Shown: positions 53,918 to 63,687, numbered from the stretch's first letter. The stretch: 64,000 nt of DNA from Shewanella eurypsychrophilus (GCF_007004545.3 NZ_CP045503.2:1396501-1460500); one strand, 5' to 3'. Notes: generated by a model not told the origin, from the letters alone. Program-made: numbers and translations.

Positions 53918-56284
53918 CTATCGAGTCCATACCCAGTTGTCAAGGCTGATTGGGTCGACGCCGTTGGCCTTGATGTAGTTTCTGTGGTCAACTAAGCGCT
54001 GTAGCATGTCGGTAGTAAGTGCAACATGCTGAGTCTCATCGATCACACCTTGTTGGAATAGCTTGTACGCCATATCAATCACTAAGTGATAACGAGAAGT
54101 ACCGTTACGTACCCCCATATCGAATGGAGTGGTCGTTGAACCTTCCTCTTCATAACCCTTGATTCTAAAGCGATCGCTGCCCTTATAATCGAATACCAGT
54201 TTCTTGATGGTGTTCGGGTAACCGTGGTAGTTGAATACAACACCCTTATCGGTTGTAAATACTTCGTCCATCAACCATGGCTTGCTTTGGAAGTCGAGGC
54301 TACCAAGACCGCTGCTGGTTAATTCAGTCACACTGACGAAACGGATACGAATGCGTGGGAGAATCTCTCTGATTAATACCAGAGCAGCCATCGCTTCTTG
54401 GGTGACATAATCACCACAACCCACAAGTACAACATCAGGGTTTTCATCGGAAGCGAAGTCCCAAACCATGACACCATCTTTAGCCTGTTGACGGGCCTCA
54501 TCGAGTGATAGCCATTGTGGCAAGTCTTTCTTACCGGCAACGATGATGTTTAGCTTATCGCGATCAGCATAGGCACGCTCAGTGTAAACCAATGTGCTGT
54601 TACCATCTGCTGGTAGATATGCAGAGATAATCTTAGGGTGTTTCTCTAGCATAGCGCCCAAGAATGATGGGTTCTGATGTGAGTAACCGTTATGATCTTG
54701 GCGCTCTAACAGTGAAGAGAGAACGACGTTACATGATGGTACCGGCTTACGGAAGTGTACGCCTTGGCTCGCATAGACATACTTACAGTATTGGTCAGCC
54801 ATAGATGAGACAACTTGTGAGAAAGCCTCATAAGTTGGGAACATGGCGTGACGACCCGTGACGGTATAACCGTGCATCATGCCGAAAAGCAAGTTCTCAG
54901 AGAGCAGCTCGATGACACGACCATCGCGGGCCATGTCTTGGTCCCACTCTTCAATAGGCCACTGCCACGCACGGTCAGTCTCTTCAAATACGGCTTGAAG
55001 TTGGTTTGAGTAAGTTTCATCCGGGCTGAAGATACGAAGGTTACGTTGGTCACGGTTAAGCTTCATCGCATCACGCATCCACTCACCCATCTTGTACATA
55101 GAAACGCCACGTGTACCACGAGGTGTTTCTGGACCGTAAGCGAGTTTAGATAGATCTGGATTGGTAAGTGCACGAACCACTTCACCACCGTAGCTAAGAT
55201 GTTGCTGACCACAAGTTAACTGCTTAGGCGGAAGTAGAGATTGGATCTCTTTATCGAAGATTAGCTCGCCTTTATCGTTAATTGTATAAAGTTCATCGAA
55301 CTTATAGCTTGATAACCAAGTGTTTAGTGCGTCTAAGTGACCTTTATCTGTAGCACACTTGTTGACAATAACCTGATGAGATTCACAGTTACCTTCAAGC
55401 TTCTTACCATTGTACTCAGACGTACCGGTCCAACCTTTAGCGGTACGCATTAAGATGACAGGCCAGCGTGGCTTAACAACATCTTCACCGCTGCGTGCGC
55501 GCTTCTGGATATCGGTGATCATCTCATATGACGTGTCCATGGCATTTGTCATCTGAACGTAGACGTCTTCTTCGAGCTCATCATCAACGATGATTGGGTG
55601 GTAACCTAAACCACGAAATTCAAGATCCAGTTCTTCATGGCTCATGCGACCCATACGCGTTGGGCCAGAGATCTTATAACCGTTGATATGAACTATGGGT
55701 AGTACCGCGCCGTTAGTAGCAGGGTCTACTAAACGGTTGGCATACCAAGAAGCGGCAAGCGGGCCAGTTTCTGACTCGCCGTCACCAATCAGACAAGCTG
55801 CAATCAGATCTGGGTTATCTAACACCGCACCCCAAGCAACTGAAAGTGAATAACCTAGTTCGCCACCTTCTAAAATTTGTCCCGGAGCTTCAGGGTTAGC
55901 GTGTGAAGGGTAACCATAAGCTGCTGAGAACTTCTGACAGATATCTGTGATACCTTCTTCATTGTATGGAATGGTTTCAGGGTAATAATGACTAAGAGAG
56001 CCTTCCATGAAAAGGTTAGCTTGTACTGCTGGGAAACCGTGTCCAGGGCCTACAAGGTAGACGAATGAGCGGTTGTTTTTAACAATAAGACGGTTGATGT
56101 TAGCGTAGACAAAGTTAATACCAGGGCATGTTCCCCAGTGACCTAATAGTCTAGGTTTGATATCTGTGTGTGCAAGTGCACGCTTATGCAATACGTTTTT
56201 CTTTAAATAGATTTGTGATGTCGCTAGAAAGTTTGTAGCTCTTACAAATTTCTTTAACGCGCTGATCTCTTGCTGTTGTGACAT
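53918..56284 (-). CDS. Xylulose-5-phosphate / fructose-6-phosphate phosphoketolase
   Basis: Thiamine diphosphate enzyme splitting xylulose 5-phosphate (or fructose 6-phosphate) with phosphate to acetyl phosphate. 788 residues from ATG 56284 (MSQQQEISALKKF), with GGGG upstream; an ATG four codons earlier is also open. LVGPGHGFPA, GDGESETGPLAASWYANR (thiamine-binding), HINGYKISGPTRMGR and RQDHNGYSHQNPSFLGAML match the Xfp family throughout. No acetate kinase gene is adjacent. Pentose and hexose phosphates from talB and pgi nearby are its substrates. Confidence 0.93.
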   Translation of the reverse strand: MSQQQEISALKKFVRATNFLATSQIYLKKNVLHKRALAHTDIKPRLLGHWGTCPGINFVYANINRLIVKNNRSFVYLVGPGHGFPAVQANLFMEGSLSHYYPETIPYNEEGITDICQKFSAAYGYPSHANPEAPGQILEGGELGYSLSVAWGAVLDNPDLIAACLIGDGESETGPLAASWYANRLVDPATNGAVLPIVHINGYKISGPTRMGRMSHEELDLEFRGLGYHPIIVDDELEEDVYVQMTNAMDTSYEMITDIQKRARSGEDVVKPRWPVILMRTAKGWTGTSEYNGKKLEGNCESHQVIVNKCATDKGHLDALNTWLSSYKFDELYTINDKGELIFDKEIQSLLPPKQLTCGQQHLSYGGEVVRALTNPDLSKLAYGPETPRGTRGVSMYKMGEWMRDAMKLNRDQRNLRIFSPDETYSNQLQAVFEETDRAWQWPIEEWDQDMARDGRVIELLSENLLFGMMHGYTVTGRHAMFPTYEAFSQVVSSMADQYCKYVYASQGVHFRKPVPSCNVVLSSLLERQDHNGYSHQNPSFLGAMLEKHPKIISAYLPADGNSTLVYTERAYADRDKLNIIVAGKKDLPQWLSLDEARQQAKDGVMVWDFASDENPDVVLVGCGDYVTQEAMAALVLIREILPRIRIRFVSVTELTSSGLGSLDFQSKPWLMDEVFTTDKGVVFNYHGYPNTIKKLVFDYKGSDRFRIKGYEEEGSTTTPFDMGVRNGTSRYHLVIDMAYKLFQQGVIDETQHVALTTDMLQRLVDHRNYIKANGVDPISLDNWVWTR

Positions 56285-56710
56285 AAATAACCCCATTTAT
56301 AGTAAGCAAAAAGTTAATCAAAGCTCATGTTAAACACTATATTTGTAATTTTATTACAAAAATGTGTCCTACATCTTATTTTTGTAAAGTCATAACATTT
56401 CATTTTTGTTGCGCTGCTAAGGTGAATATCTTGTTTAATGGGTTGCTACACTAACTTAATTTTGTTTACTGGTGTGATTGAGGTGTTATGTAAATGGTTA
56501 AATGTGATCCCGATCACGCGCGTTACTTTTGATGGTATGCTATTTTGCCGCAGCGAAAATTGGTGGCGTGATGTAATAAATTCACGAAAGGACAATTCTA
56601 AAAGAAAATTTCACCAATTTTACTTTTGCAAATGAAGGGAAATTAAACAGACTAATCTCGACGGGTTGCTAGATATCTCGAGAGATTGTCATGGGGATAG
56701 ATATTAAATT
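56285..56710 (+). promoter_or_regulatory. Control region of phosphoketolase and agcS, with CRP box
   Basis: TGTGATCCCGATCACG at 56503-56518 is a CRP-type palindrome. TATGCT (56536) or TATTTT (56541) lies about 20 bp further on as -10, placing the box near -38 to -43 for the symporter gene. The transcript would then have a ~160-nt leader containing TCTCGAGA near 56683. I looked for a glycine riboswitch ahead of the symporter and did not find one. Confidence 0.6.
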
Positions 56711-58150
56711 ATGTTTGAATCTTTAGTAAGCACCATTGAATTGGTGATTAACAAGTTAAATGGCTTACTGTGGGGCAGCGTACTTATGTATGTACTGGTC
56801 GCCGCAGGTGTCTTCTTTACACTACGTTTAGCCTTTATCCAGTTTCGTCTATTTGGCCATGGTGCCAAGCTTGTTATTCAGGGGCGTGAAAAAGTTGATG
56901 GTATCTCATCATTCCAGGTTTTCTGTACCTCAATGGCTGCAAGAGTCGGTACGGGGAACATGGCCGGTGTTGCGGTAGCGATTACAGTGGGTGGAGCCGG
57001 AGCGATCTTCTGGATGTGGCTCATTGCGATACTGGGTATGGCGACAGCCTTTGTTGAGTCTACATTGGCTCAAGTTTATAAAGTTAAAGACAGTGAAGGC
57101 CAATTCCGTGGTGGTCCAGCTTACTATATGGAGCAAGGACTCGGTAAGCGCTGGATGGGAATCATCTTCTCAATCCTGCTTATTATCGCTTTTGGTTTTG
57201 CCTTTAACGCAGCGCAAGCTAACACCATTACTGATGCACTTAATAATGCATTTGGATTCGATAAGACTATTGTCGGTATCGTTGTCATGCTGGCTTCTGC
57301 TTACATTATCTGTGGCGGTCTGAAGAAAGTTGCTCGTGCTTCTGAGTTGATCGTGCCAGTGATGGCTGTGGCTTACCTTGCTATTGCCTTGGTGGTATTG
57401 GTTATCAATATCGATCAAGTTCCAGCAGCACTTAGCTTAATTGTTAAGAGTGCATTGGGTTGGGAAGAGGCCGCTGGTGGTGCAATGGGCGCTATGATGG
57501 CGGGTATTGCTCGTGGACTATTCTCAAACGAAGCGGGTATGGGGAGTGCGGCTAACATCGCAGCATCGGCTACACCAAACCCTAATCATCCAGCATCGCA
57601 GGGCTTTGTGCAGATGATCGGTGTATTTGTCGATACCTTAGTGATCTGTAGTGCTTCTGCGGCAATTATCTTGCTTTCTGGTGTGTTAGATAACCCAGGC
57701 GATCAAGCTGGTATTGGTCTACTACAGTTAGCACTGACTAATGAGCTGGGTGGCTGGTCTGCATACTTTATCGCTTTTGCTATTTTACTTTTCTGCTTCT
57801 CTTCAATCATTGCTAACTACAGCTATGCGGAGAGCAACATCATGTTCCTAACTAAGAGCAAGAAGGTGCTTTACATTTTCCGAGGTCTAGTTTTAGCCAT
57901 GGTGATGGCAGGCTCAGTAGCATCGCTACAGCTAGTATGGAACTTTGCCGATGTCTCTATGGGATTGATGGCACTGGTGAATATCGCGGCAATTACCATG
58001 TTATCTAAGGTGGCATTCGCAGTGATTAAAGACTACGAAAAGCAAATGAAGCAAGGACTTACTCCGACGTTCGATCCTAAACAATTCCCTGAGATCGAGG
58101 GTATTGAGCAAGGTGAGTGGTCAACGGCTAAAATGGCTGAGAAGGCATAA
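56711..58150 (+). CDS. agcS: Alanine/glycine:cation symporter (AgcS family)
   Basis: Sodium- or proton-coupled uptake of alanine or glycine; inner membrane, 479 residues, about 10-11 helices. Family blocks: QVFCTSMAARVGTGNMAGVAVAI, FRGGPAYYMEQGLGKRWMG, GLFSNEAGMGSAANIAA and NYSYAESNIMFL. The substrate cannot be fixed from the sequence. Divergent from phosphoketolase. Confidence 0.92.
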   Translation: MFESLVSTIELVINKLNGLLWGSVLMYVLVAAGVFFTLRLAFIQFRLFGHGAKLVIQGREKVDGISSFQVFCTSMAARVGTGNMAGVAVAITVGGAGAIFWMWLIAILGMATAFVESTLAQVYKVKDSEGQFRGGPAYYMEQGLGKRWMGIIFSILLIIAFGFAFNAAQANTITDALNNAFGFDKTIVGIVVMLASAYIICGGLKKVARASELIVPVMAVAYLAIALVVLVINIDQVPAALSLIVKSALGWEEAAGGAMGAMMAGIARGLFSNEAGMGSAANIAASATPNPNHPASQGFVQMIGVFVDTLVICSASAAIILLSGVLDNPGDQAGIGLLQLALTNELGGWSAYFIAFAILLFCFSSIIANYSYAESNIMFLTKSKKVLYIFRGLVLAMVMAGSVASLQLVWNFADVSMGLMALVNIAAITMLSKVAFAVIKDYEKQMKQGLTPTFDPKQFPEIEGIEQGEWSTAKMAEKA

Positions 58151-58192
58151 TTTATACTGAACTGATTCGGTAAACTGAATCGGCTCTATCTA

Positions 58193-58221
58193 AAAAACCA
58201 CGCTAATTAGCGTGGTTTTTT
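58193..58221 (+). terminator. Terminator after agcS
   Basis: AAAAACCACGCTAA and TTAGCGTGGTTTTT form a 14-bp stem followed by T. Confidence 0.92.
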
Positions 58222-58271
58222 TATGCCTGCATCAGTATGATGCTTATATTAGAGCTTAGTAAGGATTAGCA

Positions 58272-59048
58272 ATGTTAGTTTTAGTTTCGCCAGCAAAGAC
58301 ATTAGATTATGACAACCCTGCAGGGACGACTGAACATACCTTGCCCAAATTAGTTGATCACAGCGCTCAGCTGATTGAAGAGTGCCGAAAACTCACTCCT
58401 ATCGACATCGCCACTTTGATGAAAGTGAGTGACAAGATAGCTGGGCTAAATGCTGCTCGTTTCGCGAGTTGGAGTCCAGAGTTTTCAACTGACAATGCCA
58501 AGCAAGCCTTATATGCTTTTCGTGGTGATGTGTATACCGGCCTAGATACCGACTCTTTGCCTGCTGAAGGCATTGCACGAGCTCAGAAGCACCTTAGGAT
58601 CCTATCTGGTTTATATGGCCTTCTACGCCCTTTAGATTTGATGCAGCCTTACCGTTTAGAGATGGGCACGCGTTTAGCTAACCAGTATGGCACTAATCTT
58701 TATCAGTTTTGGGGCAATACCATTACCGATGAAGTTAATCTAGCGCTAGAAGAGCAGGGCGACGATATCCTTGTTAACCTGGCATCAAATGAATACTTCA
58801 AGGCGGTTAAGCCTAAGCTCGTGAAGGGCACGGTCATTACTCCGGTATTTAAAGACCGAAAAAATGGTCAGTACAAGGTGATTAGCTTTTTCGCCAAGAA
58901 AGCCCGCGGCATGATGGTGCGTTATATTCTCGATAACAAGGTGAGTAGTCTTGCAGAGCTGATCAAATTCGACAGTGCTGGATATCATTACTGTGAAGCT
59001 GAATCGACGCCGCTTTCACCCGTGTTTTTACGGGAAGAACAGTTGTAG
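58272..59048 (+). CDS. yaaA: Peroxide stress protein YaaA (UPF0246)
   Basis: 258 residues. [16 protein letters not shown] is the family start, and [39 protein letters not shown] and GMMVRYI are conserved. In E. coli YaaA is OxyR-induced and lowers free iron under peroxide stress; it has DNA-binding ability. AAGGA lies seven bases before the ATG. Confidence 0.95.
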   Translation: MLVLVSPAKTLDYDNPAGTTEHTLPKLVDHSAQLIEECRKLTPIDIATLMKVSDKIAGLNAARFASWSPEFSTDNAKQALYAFRGDVYTGLDTDSLPAEGIARAQKHLRILSGLYGLLRPLDLMQPYRLEMGTRLANQYGTNLYQFWGNTITDEVNLALEEQGDDILVNLASNEYFKAVKPKLVKGTVITPVFKDRKNGQYKVISFFAKKARGMMVRYILDNKVSSLAELIKFDSAGYHYCEAESTPLSPVFLREEQL

Positions 59049-59132
59049 GTAAGCCTTCGAATGAAGCTTGATTACATTTTGTTTTGCGTTATTGGTATTT
59101 GGTAGTTTGCTGAGTACCAATGCTTAGCTGTT

Positions 59133-59267
59133 ATCAAACGCCTGCCCGGCGAGGGATGTGCAAACACTTCTGCGACACGCCGCGAGCACAATCCCTGTGG
59201 GCTCTGCGACATCATCCCTGATGTCGAAGGTCACAGCCGCGTTCACACCTGAGTGTTTATTTCTTCG
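59133..59267 (-). repeat. Hairpin-bearing ~135-bp repeat, copy 1 (inverted)
   Basis: Aligns with the reverse complement of 61141-61275 along its length: CAAACGCCTGCCCGGCGAGG, then CTTCTGCG...CGC, CTCTGCG, and a central hairpin GACATCATCCCTGATGTC. The arms of that hairpin differ from the other copies with compensating changes. It lies in the 464-bp gap between yaaA and the PACE gene, which holds no ORF. Confidence 0.82.
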
Positions 59268-59512
59268 ATTTGAGCAATAGCTAATTAGCTGCGACCCCTT
59301 TGTTTAGCCTAGTTCGAATACGTCAAATCCCTTCAAGTCGAAATGGTTTTTTAGCGCCACTTCGTCGCGCACTGTTTATCAATACCACGATGACCTCCTT
59401 TCTGATTGTGTGGTCATCACGATTGTAGGTTTTAGGATTTGGAGAGAAACAAACCAATCAAAGCAACCCGCCAATCAGCAGGTTGTTCTTTAAATCACAT
59501 CTAATTTCAAAC

Positions 59513-59950
59513 TCACATTACCAAAGACTCAGATCTTGCCACTCTTCTCACCAATACCACTCTTACACTGTCGTATACCCAGTTAAAGGTGAATGCGTAA
59601 ATGGTGATAAAGATGGTTACGCCAATATCCATCACAAAGGCTTCCCAGATACTTACGTTTAATAAGTAAGCCATAACCGGAACAGTGGCGATCAGTAACC
59701 CTAATTCAAATAAAACAACGTGAAAAATGCGTAATGAAAGAGTGCGTTGTGTTTTCTCGCCTGTGAAAAATTGATCGAAAATCCAGTTATAAATAAAATT
59801 CCAAATCATAGCGATAGTCGCAACAACTATCATTGTTCCTGATAGGGCGGTAACATCATAATCGGTAAACATAGCTAATCCCATGATAGACAGTGATACA
59901 GCTAATACTTCAAATAATACTGCATGGAAAATTCGTTCATTGGCTTTCAT
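59513..59950 (-). CDS. PACE-family (AceI-like) multidrug efflux protein
   Basis: 145 residues with four membrane helices in two tandem bacterial transmembrane pair domains (RIFHAVLFEVLAVSLSI... and RIFHVVLFELGLLIATV...; WNFIYNWIFDQF and FNWVYDSVRVVL). This is the PACE (proteobacterial antimicrobial compound efflux) pattern, with the conserved early Glu in LFE. Members export chlorhexidine, acriflavine or short-chain diamines. A LysR gene is divergent, as in aceR-aceI. Confidence 0.9.
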   Translation of the reverse strand: MKANERIFHAVLFEVLAVSLSIMGLAMFTDYDVTALSGTMIVVATIAMIWNFIYNWIFDQFFTGEKTQRTLSLRIFHVVLFELGLLIATVPVMAYLLNVSIWEAFVMDIGVTIFITIYAFTFNWVYDSVRVVLVRRVARSESLVM

Positions 59951-60089
59951 AGCGATGCCTCTTAATCGTTATTGATACATTTAAAAATAATGAAGCTGCG
60001 ATTATAGAGAGCGAATGAAAGAGATAAAGTTAACAGCCATCACGAATCGTGATAGCTTGAATGCTTAATCTATTTAGTGAGCTAATGAC

Positions 60090-60995
60090 TTGTACAGTTT
60101 TGAGCAATTAAAAATCTTTGTCACCGTATGTGAAAGTGGATCGTTCTCGGCAGCAGCTCGTCAATTAAAGCGTGCTCAATCTGGTGTAAGCCAGGCCATT
60201 GCCAACTTAGAGATCTCCATTAACCAAGAGCTGTTTAACCGCGAGAAAAATACGCCAGCACTAACAGAAAAAGGCAAAGTGCTGTTGCCAATTGCTCAAT
60301 CGATTTTGCATCAACAAAAATATTTTGATCAAAAAGTAGAATCGTTAGAAAGAGAGCTTGAATACGAGCTGGTTATCGCGATAGATGAAAGCTTAATTAA
60401 TGATGATTTATTGCAAATACTGGCAGAGTTAGCCGATAAGTTCCCTGTGACTGATGTGGAAATAATCACCACTTCCACTTTTGATGTTGAAGAGCTAGTT
60501 AGAGAAGGAAAAGCACAAGTAGGTATTGTGTATGCAGATGGTGAACTTAAAGTGGATATGGATTTTTTCACATTAGGCCAAACCCGTTTTTTGACCGTGG
60601 TGGCACCTGAACATGCATTAGCAGCTTTGTCTGTAGTGAATGATACAGCGTTAAAAGGGCATCGCCAATTAGTGCATCGCAGTTCAGAGCATAAAGAACT
60701 GTGGTTCAGTTATGGGATAAGCTCAAAGCAGTGGTATGCCAACACTCACCAAACTCTGCTTGATTTAGCTTGCAGAGGAATAGGGTGGACAATCGTACCT
60801 GAGCAAGCAGTGACAGAACTATTGGCTGTGAAAAAGCTAGTCGCATTGCCCATCGCTCATGAGTTTGATGGTTGGTTAACGCCTATGGGCTGTTTAGTGT
60901 CGCGTCGTCATGCTTCTGGACCTGTATTGGAAGATCTATTGTCATCACTACAAACATTGAGTCAAAAAAATGCTAATTCATTAAGTGTGAATTAA
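60090..60995 (+). CDS. LysR-type regulator, likely controlling the PACE gene
   Basis: 301 residues: N-terminal winged helix-turn-helix (FSAAARQLKRAQSGVSQAIANLE) and a periplasmic-binding-like effector domain. TTG start at 60090 (MYSFEQLKIFVTVCESGSF). It is divergent from the PACE efflux gene with 139 bp between, which suggests control of that gene in response to an exported substrate. Confidence 0.9.
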   Translation: MYSFEQLKIFVTVCESGSFSAAARQLKRAQSGVSQAIANLEISINQELFNREKNTPALTEKGKVLLPIAQSILHQQKYFDQKVESLERELEYELVIAIDESLINDDLLQILAELADKFPVTDVEIITTSTFDVEELVREGKAQVGIVYADGELKVDMDFFTLGQTRFLTVVAPEHALAALSVVNDTALKGHRQLVHRSSEHKELWFSYGISSKQWYANTHQTLLDLACRGIGWTIVPEQAVTELLAVKKLVALPIAHEFDGWLTPMGCLVSRRHASGPVLEDLLSSLQTLSQKNANSLSVN

Positions 60996-61140
60996 GGTAA
61001 AAAGTAGGGTCAGGTCTTGCCTTATTGCCATTCATTACTTTTTGTATATCAAAGTCAGGTGAACACTTTGGGCTCGCTTCGAGATGTAACGCTTTTTGGG
61101 GCATAAGTGAGTTACGGAACACTAGCCATAACCACAATTG

Positions 61141-61310
61141 AAGAGAGAAATAACCGAGTGTAGGTTCGGCTGCGGACTTCGGCTTCAAGGATGAAGCCGC
61201 AGAGCGTATAGGGATATATTCACAGCGCGCCGCAGAAGTAGCTGCACATTCCTCGCCGGACAGGCGTTTGGTTATATTGAAGGTACGGCCTTCAATCACA
61301 AATCCCAATA
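61141..61310 (+). repeat. Hairpin-bearing repeat, copy 2
   Basis: TAACCGAGTGTAGGTTCGGC, then the hairpin GGCTTCAAGGATGAAGCC (61180-61197), CAGAGCGTATAGGGATA, CGCAGAAGTAGCTGCACATT and CGCCGGACAGGCG, ending near ATTGAAGGTACGGCCTTCAAT. Some similarity to copy 3 extends upstream to about 61090. Confidence 0.85.
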
Positions 61311-61420
61311 CGAATTAAGCCAAATGAACCGAACAAAAAATGCAATCAGCTTTAATTTGAAGGCTAGCAAATTTTGGGGAAAAGGCGAGTTATAGGTCAT
61401 TAGCAATAAAGCCAAAACCT

Positions 61421-61600
61421 TTCTTGTAAATAACCCCGTGTAGATACGGCTGTGAGCTTAGGTTTCTGGGATGAAGCCGCAGAGTGTATAGGGATAACTC
61501 ACATAAAATCAATAGTCAGCGTGTCGCAGAAGCATCTGCACATAAGCCCGCAGCAAGCGATAGGTAACCATGAAGGGGCGGCCTTCGAATTACTTATCCA
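61421..61600 (+). repeat. Hairpin-bearing repeat, copy 3
   Basis: Direct repeat of copy 2, about 285 bp further on: TAACCCCGTGTAGATACGGC, GGTTTCTGGGATGAAGCC, CAGAGTGTATAGGGATA, CGCAGAAGCATCTGCACATA and a final ATGAAGGGGCGGCCTTCGAAT. The whole stretch 60996-61741 contains no credible gene; the ORF at 61452-61703 is inside this repeat and has no coding features. Confidence 0.85.
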
Positions 61601-61741
61601 ATATCAGCTATGCCAAAGAGAAAATTTCATCGAGCTTCATTCGAAGCAAAAAGGCCACTGTTACGATAAACAGTGGCCTAGTAGATTACCAATAGAAGGC
61701 TGAATCGTGCCCAAAGGCAAAAGCAGCTGAAGCGCTAACAG

Positions 61742-63145
61742 CTATTTAGCAACCTCAATGGGTCTTAACTCAACTTCCGATTGTGCCATCAGATAAGCAA
61801 ACTGGGCATAAGCGGCCACGTTCTGCTTTAACGACTCTGAGTTCACTTTATCCAAAGTATCATTTGGTGTGTGGTGATAATCGAAGTAATCACGGCCATC
61901 TTGTCTCAGTGAGGCAACTGGGACGCCTTGCTTTGGTAGCATAGACACATCTGGGCCACCAGAGGCTGTGTTGCTACCCATAGCGACACCATTAGATATC
62001 ATGGGCGCACTAAGCGTTAAAACATCTTCAAAAGCCTGCTCGGCGACTCGATAATCAATTCGATAGATGAGACCAGCACCAAAATCAGATTCTGCAGCAA
62101 TATAGTGCTTATTGAGTTCATCCTTATGAGCTTTGGCATAGGCTTTACCACCAATGAGACCTAACTCCTCGGCGGCGTAAAGTACGACTCGAATGGTTCT
62201 GGCTGGCTTTTGTGGCAAGTCTTGAATCAGTTTTCCTGCAGCAGTCACAATGCCGACACCAGCACCATCATCTAATGCGCCAGTGCCCTCATCCCATGAG
62301 TCCAGGTGTGCACCGATAAGTACAATCTCATCGGGCTTGCTTGAGCCTATAATTTCAGCGATGACATTGTAGGAAGTTGTATAGCCATGACTTTGCGGTG
62401 TCATCTTAAGATTTAACACCACATTTTGATCGCGCTTAAGCATCAAGTTGAGCTGATCGGCATCAGGGCTTGATAGTGCGGCGGCAGGAATACGTTGAAC
62501 ATCATCTTGATAACGCATCATGCCCGTGTGGGCCATTCTGTCATGGTCAGTGCCTATTGAGCGGATGACGATAGCGAGTGCGCCTTTTGTGGCTGCGGCA
62601 ACTGCGCCGCGTGAACGACCACCTACGGTTTTACCATAACCCTTGCCGGTTGTGTGACGCTCGGTCTTATGATCGATAAAAGCTATTTTCCCGTTTAATG
62701 AGCCCTCAGGCGCTGCTTTTAAATCTGAAAGTGTCTCAAAGCGAACAATGGGTGCGGTGATACCATCAGCAGGGGTCGCTACACTTCCCCCTAAGGCGGT
62801 AATAACAAGTCCTTGAGGGTAGGGGGAGATCACCGTCGCTTTTGCACTGCCTCGGTCCCAGACTGGCACCTCTACAGGCTCCTTGTAAACTCTATCGAAG
62901 CCTAAACTGTTAAGCTTATCTTCTGCCCATTTGACTGCGATGAGATCTTTTTCACTGCCGGCTAATCTGGGGCCAACTTCGACTGTCAGTGATTCAACCA
63001 GATCATAAGCTAAATTTGATCGTAAGGCTTGTTGCTGTAATTGCTGCGAGATTTGAATATTTTTACTTTCTGACTGTGTACTTTCACAACCCATTAAGCT
63101 GCCGAAAAGCAGACCTATTAGTAGGGTACGACATGTGTTTCTCAT
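61742..63145 (-). CDS. M28-family zinc aminopeptidase, lipoprotein
   Basis: 467 residues. The lipobox LMGC-ES at about 16-21 predicts anchoring in the envelope. After a PA-like domain (about 90-240) comes the M28 catalytic domain: IGAHLDSWDEGTGALDDGAG (His, Asp), AAEELGLIGG (catalytic and metal Glu), ESDFGAG (Asp) and YHHTPNDTLD (His). All five zinc ligands are present, so it should be active on peptides outside the cytoplasm. Confidence 0.92.
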   Translation of the reverse strand: MRNTCRTLLIGLLFGSLMGCESTQSESKNIQISQQLQQQALRSNLAYDLVESLTVEVGPRLAGSEKDLIAVKWAEDKLNSLGFDRVYKEPVEVPVWDRGSAKATVISPYPQGLVITALGGSVATPADGITAPIVRFETLSDLKAAPEGSLNGKIAFIDHKTERHTTGKGYGKTVGGRSRGAVAAATKGALAIVIRSIGTDHDRMAHTGMMRYQDDVQRIPAAALSSPDADQLNLMLKRDQNVVLNLKMTPQSHGYTTSYNVIAEIIGSSKPDEIVLIGAHLDSWDEGTGALDDGAGVGIVTAAGKLIQDLPQKPARTIRVVLYAAEELGLIGGKAYAKAHKDELNKHYIAAESDFGAGLIYRIDYRVAEQAFEDVLTLSAPMISNGVAMGSNTASGGPDVSMLPKQGVPVASLRQDGRDYFDYHHTPNDTLDKVNSESLKQNVAAYAQFAYLMAQSEVELRPIEVAK

Positions 63146-63280
63146 AAGTTTCCTTTGTTTTTATTATGTATGTCCCACTTTTGAAAACAATCTAGCAAAA
63201 AGTGTGCTTTATGTCCCGACTATATCTGTAAGGCGACGCTATATTAGTAGCGGGGATTGTTTTAGGAGAAATTGCTCGTA

Positions 63281-63577
63281 ATGAATATTGAATTAATGCA
63301 GCAACGGGCAGACCAAGCCGTTGTGATGTTGAAGGCTTTGGCTAATGAGCGCCGTCTCTTTATCCTATGTTATCTTCTTGATGAAGGTGAGATGTGTGTT
63401 GGTGAGATGAATAAAAAATTGGGATTAAGCCAGTCTGCTTTATCTCAGCATTTAGCTTGGCTTAGAAAAGATAATTTAGTTGAGACCCGTAAGGAAGCTC
63501 AAACAGTATTTTACTCTTTAAAGAGTAAAGAGGTGTCTGAAATTATTAAGCTGCTGAATAACATTTACTGTCACTAA
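63281..63577 (+). CDS. ArsR-family regulator with persulfide-sensor cysteine pair
   Basis: 98 residues from ATG 63281 (MNIELMQQRADQAVVML); the TTG at 63272 lies too close to TAGGAGA. Winged helix with recognition segment LGLSQSALSQHLAWLRKDNLV. Cys30 (ILCYLLDEGE) and Cys97 (NIYCH) occupy the positions of the redox cysteines in YgaV, BigR and SqrR, which sense reactive sulfur species. No sulfide-oxidising gene is visible within the window, so targets are unknown. Confidence 0.87.
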   Translation: MNIELMQQRADQAVVMLKALANERRLFILCYLLDEGEMCVGEMNKKLGLSQSALSQHLAWLRKDNLVETRKEAQTVFYSLKSKEVSEIIKLLNNIYCH

Positions 63578-63632
63578 CTCTGGTTTATTGACCAGAGTTG
63601 ATTAATAAGCAGGGCTATGGCTCTGCTTTTTT
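63576..63632 (+). terminator. Double hairpin and terminator after the arsR-type gene
   Basis: AACTCTGGT/ACCAGAGTT (63576-63599) overlaps the stop codon, followed by AGCAGGGC/GCTCTGCT (63608-63627) and a T run. Confidence 0.85.
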
Positions 63633-63657
63633 ATGCCCAATGATAAATTTTAGATAT

Positions 63658-63687
63658 AAAAAAACCGGCCTAAGCCGGTTTTTTTAA
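63658..63687 (-). terminator. Terminator of rpsT
   Basis: AACCGGC and GCCGGTT around CTAA with A and T runs; works in both directions. Confidence 0.92.

Noticed and set aside
56285..56710. Glycine riboswitch ahead of the alanine/glycine symporter
   Set aside because: The conserved glycine aptamer core motifs were not found in the leader; only a CRP box and a TCTCGAGA palindrome are visible.
61452..61703. 83-codon ORF in the gap before the M28 peptidase gene
   Set aside because: It lies within repeat copy 3; the matching copies do not keep the frame open.
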